This document shows, piece by piece, positions 7,805-12,869 of a DNA stretch of 12,869 nucleotides. The first letter of the stretch is position 1. Every line of letters begins with the position of its first letter. The DNA comes from an uncultured delta proteobacterium (GTDB lineage Bacteria; Desulfobacterota; WTBG01; CAIYCZ01). The translations under genes were made by a program, and so were the position numbers. The stretch covers positions 1 through 12,869 of the forward strand of contig CAIYCZ010000381.1 in NCBI GenBank assembly GCA_903924805.1, read 5' to 3'. The notes beneath the pieces are model-generated. The model saw only the letters and a list, made by a program, of their open reading frames with translations, had not been told where the DNA came from and searched no databases.

Positions 7805-7952
7805 GAGGGTTCGAGGATTCGAGGGGTCAAGGGTTCAAGTATTTTTAGTTTGAAGGTTACGGTTCTTTTATTTGTAATGTAACCAGAAACCATAAACTGC
7901 AAACTTGAAACTTTTCTCTAGACCCCTGGAACCCTGGACCCCTTGAACCCTC
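7805..7952. repeat. Composite inverted repeat element, family A, copy 2 (inverted relative to copy 1)
   Basis: The left arm is four 8-bp units: GAGGGTTC, GAGGATTC, GAGGGGTC, AAGGGTTC (7805-7836). The right arm is GACCCCTG, GAACCCTG, GACCCCTT, GAACCCTC (7921-7952). The core between them is the reverse complement of the copy 1 core with about five differences, including the inner 7-bp GTTT/AAAC arrays. The element starts 7 bp after purQ and ends 14 bp before the Nudix ATG, so it is practically the whole spacer. Confidence 0.85.
7850..7878 (+). promoter_or_regulatory. Promoter-like motif inside the family A core
   Basis: TTGAAG (7850-7855) and TGTAAT (7873-7878) are separated by 17 bp and face the Nudix gene. 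The same two boxes at the same spacing are conserved in copy 1, where they face left. The conserved core may simply preserve them by descent, so function is uncertain. Confidence 0.3.
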
Positions 7953-7966
7953 ATGCACAGTGATTT

Positions 7967-8482
7967 ATGGGCTTGAGAAACATCAAATTCTGTTCCTACT
8001 GCGGAACACCCTACATAATGAAAGAGATGCAGGGAAGACCCCGTTTGTTCTGCCCTGCGTGTAATGAGGTCTGGTATCAGAATCCTCTGCCTGCAGCCAC
8101 TGCCCTGGTCCTTGATGCGCACCATCAGCTTCTTCTTGGGAAACGCAGGATAGAGCCGCAAAAGGGTCACTGGTGCCTGCCTGGCGGGTTTATAGAGCAG
8201 GGCGAGACTATGGAGCAGGCGGTGCTGCGGGAACTGGAGGAAGAAACCGGCCTTGCAGGTACGGTGGTAACGCTTGTCGACTGCTTTTATCAGGAGAGCC
8301 GTTTTTACGGGAGCCTCATAATTTTTGGCTATATGGTTGCGGTACAGGGAGGGAAGATGTGCGCCGGAGATGATTTAGAAGAGGTGCGCTTTTTTGATCT
8401 TGACAACCTGCCCCCGCTTGCCTTTGAGTCTCATCGGCGGCTGGTTGCAAAATTAAAAGAAAGAGTGAAAAGTGAAAGGTGA
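7967..8482 (+). CDS. Nudix hydrolase with N-terminal zinc ribbon
   Basis: The 171-residue cytoplasmic protein starts with a zinc ribbon (C9-x-x-C12 and C29-x-x-C32). The Nudix domain follows, with a complete Nudix box: G74, E80, R88-E89-L90, E92-E93, G95-L96. Nudix enzymes hydrolyse nucleoside diphosphates linked to another group, using divalent metal held by the box glutamates. The ribbon-plus-Nudix layout occurs in NudC-like and ADP-sugar pyrophosphatases, but the substrate cannot be read from sequence. The ATG is the first in frame after a TGA at 7961-7963. It has no ribosome site and lies 14 bp after a family A element. The last residues (V-K-S-E-R) and the TGA stop (8480-8482) are written in a family B array. 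Confidence 0.9.
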   Translation: MGLRNIKFCSYCGTPYIMKEMQGRPRLFCPACNEVWYQNPLPAATALVLDAHHQLLLGKRRIEPQKGHWCLPGGFIEQGETMEQAVLRELEEETGLAGTVVTLVDCFYQESRFYGSLIIFGYMVAVQGGKMCAGDDLEEVRFFDLDNLPPLAFESHRRLVAKLKERVKSER

Positions 8483-8493
8483 AAAGTGAAAAG
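8465..8493 (+). repeat. Family B array (four 7-bp GTGAAAR units) overlapping the Nudix stop codon
   Basis: The units are GTGAAAA, GTGAAAG, GTGAAAA and GTGAAAA, with an exact 7-bp period. They code for the last five residues and the stop of the Nudix gene, then continue past it. Confidence 0.75.
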
Positions 8494-8500
8494 ATTTAGA

Positions 8501-8540
8501 CTCCATACCTCCTGCACTCCTTAACTCCTCAACTCCCTAC
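8501..8540 (-). repeat. Family E array (five 8-bp CTCCNNNN units) overlapping the thiC stop codon
   Basis: CTCC recurs at 8501, 8509, 8517, 8525 and 8533, an exact 8-bp period. The thiC stop (TAG, reverse complement of 8537-8539) lies in the last unit. On the thiC mRNA the array reads as five GGAG motifs, three of them preceded by a purine-rich AA, GA or CA, so they resemble ribosome sites. With the family B array it fills the convergent spacer between the Nudix gene and thiC. Confidence 0.8.
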
Positions 8541-9832
8541 TCATCCCCGAAATCCCAGGCTTTTTCTTTACTCAGTATTTTAATGGCGCAGAACTCACCG
8601 CACATGGTGCATACATCGCTGTCAGAAGGTGCCCGGCTGTCTCTCATGGCCTGTGTTTTTACCGGGTCAAGAGAGGCTTCAATCTGCCCCTTCCAGTCCA
8701 TTTTTTTCCGGCACATCGCCATGGCAATATCACGCTCCATGGCCCCCTTGATCCCTTTTGCGATGTCTCCGGCATGAGCAGCAATCTTTGATGCAATGAC
8801 GCCCTCCCTGACATCCTCAATCGTCGGCAGCCGCAGATGCTCTGACGGCGTTACATAGCATAAAAAATCAGCCCCATAGGTTGCTGCGAGCGCACCGCCG
8901 ATAGCTGATGTGATGTGGTCATAGCCGGGCGCGGCATCGGTAACCAGGGGCCCCAGCACATAGAACGGTGCTCCGTGACAGAGCCGTTTCTGCAGCAGGA
9001 TATTTGACTCAATCTGCTGTATGGGGACATGTCCGGGCCCCTCAATCATAACCTGCACGCCTTTTGCAAGCGCCTCCTGGGCGAGTTCTCCCAGGATGAT
9101 CAGCTCCTGCACCTGTCCCCGGTCAGTAGCATCAGCCAGACACCCCGGCCGCATGCCATCGCCGAGGCTCAACGTCAGATCATAGGAGCGGGCTATTTCC
9201 AGCAGCCGGTCATAGTATTCGTAGAGCGGGTTCTCCCTTTTATTGTATGCCATCCATTCTATGGTGAATGCGCCGCCGCGGCTGACAACATCCATGAGCC
9301 GTCCCTCTTTTTTCAGCCGCCGGGCTGCCTCGCGCGTAAGTCCGCAGTGCACGGTTATGAAATCAATCCCGTCCGCCGCATGCCGCTCGATGACATTAAA
9401 TATCTCATCAACGGTCATCTCCACCATGGCTTTTTTATTCTGTACCGCTTCAATGGCTGCCTGATATATGGGGACCGTGCCGACCGGAACCGTGGAAAGG
9501 CGGAGAATTTCCCTGCGTATCTCGTCAATGCTCCCGCCGGTGCTCAGGTCCATGATGGTATCGGCGCCTGCCTGTATTGCCACATCAAGTTTTTTCAGCT
9601 CCTCTTCGATATCCAGGCAGTCCTTGGAGGTGCCGATATTGGCATTGATTTTGGTCCTCAGCCCTCTGCCAATGCCCAGAGGCTTAATGGTGAGATGATT
9701 CCGGTTAAGGGGAATAATGATGTGCCCTTCTGCCAGTTCCTGCCTGATGTATTCCACCGTAACCCCCTCTGCGGCGGCAACAAATTCCATCTCCGGGGTA
9801 CTATGACCCTCTCTTGCATCGTGTATCTGCAT
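8537..9832 (-). CDS. thiC: Phosphomethylpyrimidine synthase (HMP-P synthase)
   Basis: ThiC is a radical SAM enzyme that rearranges aminoimidazole ribotide to HMP phosphate, the pyrimidine half of thiamine. Numbered from the start chosen here (431 residues), family landmarks are N-A-N-I-G-T-S near 63-69, D-L-S-T-G-G near 95-100, and the metal-site histidines H268 (in E-G-P-G-H) and H332 (in T-P-S-E-H). The cluster cysteines C408, C411 and C415 follow near the end. The last spacing is C-x3-C, where the long enterobacterial type has C-x4-C. The protein belongs to the short class, without the ~200-residue N-terminal extension of E. coli ThiC. I chose the ATG at 9832 because AAGGAT precedes it by about 8 bases. 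A longer frame from an ATG at 9859 adds nine residues but has no ribosome site. thiDN lies upstream on the same strand, 270 bp or more away. Confidence 0.95.
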   Translation of the reverse strand: MQIHDAREGHSTPEMEFVAAAEGVTVEYIRQELAEGHIIIPLNRNHLTIKPLGIGRGLRTKINANIGTSKDCLDIEEELKKLDVAIQAGADTIMDLSTGGSIDEIRREILRLSTVPVGTVPIYQAAIEAVQNKKAMVEMTVDEIFNVIERHAADGIDFITVHCGLTREAARRLKKEGRLMDVVSRGGAFTIEWMAYNKRENPLYEYYDRLLEIARSYDLTLSLGDGMRPGCLADATDRGQVQELIILGELAQEALAKGVQVMIEGPGHVPIQQIESNILLQKRLCHGAPFYVLGPLVTDAAPGYDHITSAIGGALAATYGADFLCYVTPSEHLRLPTIEDVREGVIASKIAAHAGDIAKGIKGAMERDIAMAMCRKKMDWKGQIEASLDPVKTQAMRDSRAPSDSDVCTMCGEFCAIKILSKEKAWDFGDE

Positions 9833-9842
9833 GGTGTCTATC

Positions 9843-9848
9843 CTTACG
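9843..9848 (-). promoter_or_regulatory. Ribosome-binding site deciding the thiC start
   Basis: On the minus strand AAGGAT lies about 8 bases before the ATG at 9832. It is absent before the alternative ATG at 9859, which is preceded by an A/T-rich stretch without a GGA motif. Confidence 0.55.
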
Positions 9849-9874
9849 TTGCTATACATATTATAAAAAGATTA

Positions 9875-9972
9875 CCACAGAGAGCACAGAGAAACGATGA
9901 AATAAAAGCAAAGAGCTGTCAGGGTTCAACTCTCAGCAATGTTTTGTGTTTCCCTCTGTGTCCTCGTCAGTA
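9875..9972. repeat. Family C inverted pair upstream of thiC (9-bp units)
   Basis: The left arm has two 9-bp units, CACAGAGAG and CACAGAGAA (9876-9893). The right arm is CCCTCTGTGTCCTCGTC, with further drift (about 9953-9969). The loop of about 60 bp includes no recognisable gene or riboswitch. The pair sits in the presumed leader of thiC. Confidence 0.65.
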
Positions 9973-10092
9973 TTTTTTTATTGTATGCTTATGGAGAAAA
10001 TATTATGGTCGTAAAAAAACCACAACAATTCTGGATTTAGAATTTTACAACTGAAAGAAAATAAGAATTCCAGCTTTTTAAAATATAGTCTT

Positions 10093-10132
10093 TTAGAGAA
10101 CTCAGAGAAAGCTCAGTGTCCTCTGTGGTTTA
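10093..10132. repeat. Family C hairpin overlapping the thiDN stop codon
   Basis: A left AGAGAACTCAGAG arm faces a right CTCAGTGTCCTCTGTGG arm with a very short loop. This is the tightest of the family C dyads, and it could act as a weak terminator or processing site for thiDN. The thiDN stop (TAA, reverse complement of 10130-10132) is part of the GTGGTTTA end. The rest of the 9860-10129 spacer, roughly 9973-10092, is A/T-rich without a gene. Confidence 0.6.
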
Positions 10133-11458
10133 ATGAGCGATCTCTATTATTTTATCTGCTACATCCATGGGTGTGGTCCCCAGGACCCGTATCATGGGCT
10201 CCTTGCCCACATCTCCGGTATCAAAGATAATGTCAGGAATACGCTCCGCACGGGACAGCACCTGGTCTGTTCCCCATTCAAGTGTTGAGCCCTCTTCCTC
10301 CTTAACGTCCCGCGGTTCCAGTTTCCTGTTAAATTCTGCCACCTGGAATCCGCAGGCCCTGCAGCGCTCAATAGTTTCCGGGCTGTAGCGGACATTCATG
10401 GCTGAGCGGAATCTTCTGTCATATTTTAAAACGGTCAGGATAATTTTGGCGACATGCCGGGATGCGCCTGGTGCAGGGTCTGCTACCGTTGCAATGGAAT
10501 CCTGAAGCCGCATAATCCTTCCGGGGAATGCCACCACATCCTCTTTGCCGGCAGCGCTTGAAATCGCAAAGCCCATGTTTGACTGCACCTCAGGTATCAG
10601 ATGACCGATGCCGGCCTGCTGTAACCGCTTGAGCGCTTCTTTTAAGGCACTGCTGCATTCCCAGAGATCTGCACTGCGCATGATGTTTGCAAAAGGGTTT
10701 GTGGGGCCATGTCCCTTGCCCAGCGGCAGTGAGCATTTGATAGCCGTCTGAATAAACGCTTTTGCCCGCTGCGCAGCTTCAAGGGGGGTATACCCCTTGG
10801 CAATTTCTGTAGCCAGTGCCGCTGCGTAGGTGCATCCGGTTCCGTGGGTATTGGCTGTGTTAATCCGGGGCGCTGAAATTTCCGTACATGAGCGGCCGTC
10901 ATAGAAAAGGTCGGTACAGTCGCCGGAAAGGTGCCCGCCCTTGATGATTACATTCTGCGGCCCCATGTCCCTTATTTTTTGTGCTGCGTCCCGCATTTTT
11001 TCGACAGAATCGATGGCAACCCCGCACAGAAAAGACGCTTCATCCAGATTGGGGGTTACCATGAGAGCAAGCGGGAACAGCTCTTTTTTCATGACTTCTA
11101 TAGCAGGCTCCTGCAGCAGGGTATCTCCGCCTTTTGATTTCATAACCGGGTCAACCACTACGCAAGCGATCCGGTACTGCCTGATTTTGCCAGCCACTGC
11201 ATGGACAGCCTCAGCGCTGAACAGCATGCCGGTTTTTACGGCATCTACGCCGATATCCTGCACCACGGCGTCTATCTGGCTTTCTATGAATGATACCGGC
11301 AGGGGATAGATGGCCTCAACCGTCCGGGTATTCTGAGCGGTAAGAGCCGTAATGGCGCTCATGGCAAATCCGCCGAGAAGCGTTATCGCTTTTATATCTG
11401 CCTGGATGCCGGCTCCCCCGCCAGAGTCAGATGCTGCAATGGTAAGGATTCGTTTCAT
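10130..11458 (-). CDS. thiDN: Bifunctional HMP/HMP-P kinase and ThiN-type thiamine phosphate synthase
   Basis: Residues 1 to about 255 are ThiD, which phosphorylates HMP and HMP-P. It shows the S10-D-S-G-G-G-A-G start, V-D-P-V-M-K-S-K-G-G-D (102-112), T-P-N (135-137) and the anion-hole stretch H205-G-T-G-C209. Residues about 260-442 are a ThiN domain, the archaeal-type thiamine phosphate synthase that replaces ThiE and joins HMP-PP to the thiazole phosphate. R314 (in F-P-G-R) and H335 (in S-R-H) are 21 residues apart. From memory, that is the spacing of the two essential residues reported for an archaeal ThiDN (R320 and H341), though I cannot verify the alignment here. The fusion gives one protein for two consecutive steps next to thiC. 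No ribosome site is seen before the ATG. Family C arrays flank the gene on both sides. Confidence 0.93.
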   Translation of the reverse strand: MKRILTIAASDSGGGAGIQADIKAITLLGGFAMSAITALTAQNTRTVEAIYPLPVSFIESQIDAVVQDIGVDAVKTGMLFSAEAVHAVAGKIRQYRIACVVVDPVMKSKGGDTLLQEPAIEVMKKELFPLALMVTPNLDEASFLCGVAIDSVEKMRDAAQKIRDMGPQNVIIKGGHLSGDCTDLFYDGRSCTEISAPRINTANTHGTGCTYAAALATEIAKGYTPLEAAQRAKAFIQTAIKCSLPLGKGHGPTNPFANIMRSADLWECSSALKEALKRLQQAGIGHLIPEVQSNMGFAISSAAGKEDVVAFPGRIMRLQDSIATVADPAPGASRHVAKIILTVLKYDRRFRSAMNVRYSPETIERCRACGFQVAEFNRKLEPRDVKEEEGSTLEWGTDQVLSRAERIPDIIFDTGDVGKEPMIRVLGTTPMDVADKIIEIAH

Positions 11459-11463
11459 GGGCT

Positions 11464-11535
11464 ACCAGAACACAGAGGAACTAAGTACAAAACGTTATTT
11501 ATTTCCCCTTTTATCTCTGTGCCCTCTGTGGTTTA
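11464..11535. repeat. Family C inverted pair upstream of thiDN (9-bp units)
   Basis: The left arm ACCAGAACACAGAGGAACTAAG starts 6 bp upstream of the thiDN ATG. The right arm has two exact 9-bp units, CTCTGTGCC and CTCTGTGGT (11515-11532), followed by TTA as at 10130. The A/T-rich loop is about 30 bp. Confidence 0.65.
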
Positions 11536-11556
11536 GCGTAGTTCCGAAAATACAAT

Positions 11557-11578
11557 GACGCGCCGTTACCGGCGCGTC
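11557..11578. promoter_or_regulatory. Perfect 9-bp GC-rich palindrome, possible operator or terminator
   Basis: GACGCGCCG and its exact complement are separated by the loop TTAC. In RNA the stem could extend by three more pairs. No clear U-tract follows on either strand, which argues against a standard intrinsic terminator. Its GC-rich, non-repetitive nature is unlike the surrounding arrays. A regulator site in the divergent promoter region is possible. Confidence 0.45.
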
Positions 11579-11647
11579 GTTTAAAAGGTTTATCTTGTTA
11601 AAATTTATCAGAATTCCCTTTTTTAATCAAGCTGTTTTGTTTTTACC

Positions 11648-11676
11648 TTGAGCGGTAAGTTGGTTCGTGGTATTAA
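11648..11676 (+). promoter_or_regulatory. Candidate sigma70-type promoter for the rodZ-like gene
   Basis: TTGAGC (11648-11653) and TATTAA (11671-11676) are 17 bp apart. The predicted start near 11683 falls at the first unit of the family F array, so the transcript leader would be almost entirely that array. Confidence 0.35.
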
Positions 11677-11679
11677 AAA

Positions 11680-11775
11680 GGCTAAGAGGCAAAAAGGTTA
11701 AAAGGCAAACAGGCTGGTTAGCTTTATGAAATTTAACCTTTTAACCTCTTGACCTTTTCACCTGTTTACCTTTTT
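11680..11775. repeat. Family F inverted array (five GG units, then five CC units, 8-bp period)
   Basis: GG recurs at 11680, 11688, 11696, 11704 and 11712. CC recurs at 11737, 11745, 11753, 11761 and 11769. Both have an exact 8-bp period with A/T-rich filling. The arms are mutually complementary with mismatches, and the order of units differs between them. The array ends about 5 bp before the rodZ start codon. Confidence 0.85.
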
Positions 11776-11780
11776 GAATT

Positions 11781-12653
11781 ATGGAATCCCCTGGCGAATT
11801 CCTGAAAGAGAAAAGAATAAAGAGCAATAAATCGCTCAAGGACATTTCCCGTGCAACAAAGATTCGCACAGGGCTCCTTGAGGCAATAGAAGAAGACCGG
11901 TATAACGAGTTACCCCCCCGGGCATACCTCAGGGGTTTGCTCAAGCTGTATGCGCAGGAGATCGGGGTTAATCCTGATGAAGTTCTTGAAAGGTACGAGG
12001 TATCCGTTCCGGTCACCGCAGAAGTCAAGTATTTTAAAAAGTTTCATAGGAAATCAGGAATACGTATCCAGCACGTATGCATTCCTCTATCAGTTATTAT
12101 TCTAGTCATACTTATAGGGTATATTATAAGTGCGAACAGGGAGCTGCGGAAAGCAGCTTCACCTTCTGCACCCGCATCCCTTGAAAAACCACCAGTGCAG
12201 GTATCTGTGACACCTGCACTGGACACACCTGCAGTACAAAAAGCAGCTCCCCGGCCGGCAACAGATACTAAAGGTTTAACTGATGTAAAATCAGTCGCGG
12301 CGGTAACGCCGACAACATCTCCGCATCAGGAGAATGTTTCACACGATTCCGGTCCGTTCAGCATAAAATTTGCAGCCAATGCCCTGACATGGATCAGAAT
12401 TCAGGCTGATGAGGATGACCACTTTGATATCTTATTGCAGCCGGGAGAGTCATATACGCACAGGGCAAAAAGCACGATGAAGCTGAAACTGGGAAATGCG
12501 GGAGGTGTTTTTCTTTATTTTAACGGCACCCGCTTAGAAAAGGCAGGCAAATCAGGCGAGGTGGTTGATCTCGAGTTTCCTGAGGCACTGAAAAAACTCA
12601 AACCCGAAATCCTGAATTCTGAACAAATCCAAGGTACCAATGACAGAAACTAA
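11781..12653 (+). CDS. RodZ-like cell-shape protein (HTH_25, membrane segment, DUF4115)
   Basis: The 290-residue protein has a cytoplasmic helix-turn-helix domain of the HTH_25 type (about 3-75), with G-E-F-L-K-E-K-R at the start and P-P-R-A-Y-L-R-G (45-52). A basic juxtamembrane stretch and a single hydrophobic membrane segment (about 98-117) follow. A Pro/Ala/Thr-rich periplasmic linker comes next, then a C-terminal beta domain of the DUF4115 type (about 192-270) with the family-like W-I-R-I-Q-A-D and G-E-S-Y motifs. In rod-shaped bacteria RodZ links the MreB filament to the elongation machinery; the HTH binds MreB and not DNA in the E. coli protein. No ribosome site is visible before the ATG, and an inverted octamer array reaches to within about 5 bp of it. 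Shorter HTH/DUF4115 proteins without a proven shape role also exist, so I give no symbol. Confidence 0.82.
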   Translation: MESPGEFLKEKRIKSNKSLKDISRATKIRTGLLEAIEEDRYNELPPRAYLRGLLKLYAQEIGVNPDEVLERYEVSVPVTAEVKYFKKFHRKSGIRIQHVCIPLSVIILVILIGYIISANRELRKAASPSAPASLEKPPVQVSVTPALDTPAVQKAAPRPATDTKGLTDVKSVAAVTPTTSPHQENVSHDSGPFSIKFAANALTWIRIQADEDDHFDILLQPGESYTHRAKSTMKLKLGNAGGVFLYFNGTRLEKAGKSGEVVDLEFPEALKKLKPEILNSEQIQGTNDRN

Positions 12654-12869
12654 ACAAGTTTTTGTATTTTGATTTTTAATTTTGGTATTGCTTGGATTCT
12701 TACCTATCTACATCTGAGAATGTATCCCTCAGAATATAAACGAGGCCATAAAAAAATCCCCCTCAATCCCCCTTTAAGTAAAGGGGGAAGAAAATTCTCC
12801 CCTTTTTTAAAGGGGAGTTAGAGGGGATTTTAACGCAACGCATGCAATGCAGTGAACAAAATATCAAAT
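12654..12869. other. Right-end non-coding region (216 bp)
   Basis: It is A/T-rich and holds a small dyad (TCTGAG at 12713-12718 with CTCAGA at 12728-12733) and the nested hairpin cluster at 12752-12832. An ATG at 12640 with AAGG five bases before it opens a 10-codon frame that overlaps the rodZ end and stops at 12672. I do not call it a gene. Confidence 0.6.
12752..12832. repeat. Family G nested hairpins (CCCCCTTTA / TAAAGGGGG), likely bidirectional terminator
   Basis: Hairpin 1 is CCCCCTTTA, loop AG, TAAAGGGGG (12768-12787), a perfect 9-bp stem. Hairpin 2 is CTCCCCTTT, loop TTT, AAAGGGGAG (12797-12817), also perfect. An outer pair, AATCCCCCTC near 12756 and GAGGGGATT near 12821, could close both into a cloverleaf. 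A-runs flank the left side and TTTT follows the right side, which would suit a terminator for rodZ. Very similar C-rich/G-rich intergenic repeats are common in diverse environmental bacteria, as far as I recall. Confidence 0.75.

Larger units (their letters stand above)
11459..11780. other. Divergent thiDN/rodZ intergenic region (322 bp), no gene
   Basis: From left to right it holds a family C dyad (11464-11535), a perfect 9-bp palindrome (11557-11578), an A/T-rich stretch with a possible promoter (11648-11676) and an inverted family F array (11680-11775). I see no coding frame, tRNA or known riboswitch. Both divergent genes must take their promoters from this region unless they are read through. 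Confidence 0.7.

Noticed and set aside
9901..9960. Possible TPP riboswitch upstream of thiC (minus strand has GCTGAGAGTTGAACCCTGA)
   Set aside because: It resembles the CTGAGA and ACCTGA pieces, but the conserved GATAATGCCAGCG part and the closing stems are missing, and the spacing is too short.
9029..10054. A 341-codon open frame on the + strand antisense to thiC
   Set aside because: It overlaps thiC, whose motifs are all intact. The translated product shows no family features, and its end runs through a repeat-filled spacer.
11680..11775. Ordinary A/T-rich low complexity before rodZ
   Set aside because: The exact 8-bp spacing of five GG and then five CC pairs, with complementary filling, is too regular for simple compositional bias, so it was kept as a repeat.

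Overview
The window looks like a chromosomal piece from a Gram-negative, probably uncultured bacterium. It encodes a type II secretion GspC-like periplasmic protein and a RodZ-like cell-shape protein. It also has a short-form ThiC, a ThiD-ThiN fusion in place of ThiE, a long PurL without its own glutaminase domain, and a TMTC-like TPR membrane protein. I associate this mix with Nitrospirota or Desulfobacterota, but that is an inference from gene types. There is no 16S rRNA or other marker here to settle it.

Layout, left to right. The 3' end of a TPR protein gene enters from the left edge (1-242). A GspC-like gene and purL follow as a tight pair (524-4087, 3 bp apart). Next come a TMTC-like membrane protein with about 12 TPRs (4343-6850), purQ with its own good sigma70-type promoter (6973-7797) and a zinc-ribbon Nudix hydrolase (7967-8482). 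These are all on the + strand. thiC (8537-9832) and thiDN (10130-11458) are on the - strand, and a rodZ-like gene (11781-12653) is divergent from thiDN. The right end (12654-12869) holds a nested C-rich/G-rich hairpin cluster.

Functionally, PurL and PurQ together form FGAM synthase (de novo purine synthesis), although a 2.5 kb membrane-protein gene lies between them. ThiC and ThiDN together cover the pyrimidine branch of thiamine synthesis and the joining step to thiamine phosphate. No TPP riboswitch was found. The other genes are envelope-related (GspC-like, TMTC-like, RodZ-like) or housekeeping (Nudix).

The most unusual content is between the genes. Almost every spacer is filled by short-period arrays: 4 to 7 units of 7, 8, 9 or 10 bp, with a fixed 2-5 base core in each unit and drifting bases around it. 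Many are arranged as inverted pairs with a purine-rich array first and a pyrimidine-rich array second, so transcripts could fold into long imperfect hairpins. At least seven unit families are present. One family forms a roughly 145 bp composite element with nested 8-bp and 7-bp arrays. It is present twice in opposite orientation (267-411 and 7805-7952), plus one solitary arm (4259-4290). The arrays run into genes and supply the stop codons or last residues of at least four of them. I regard this as the candidate undescribed system in the window.
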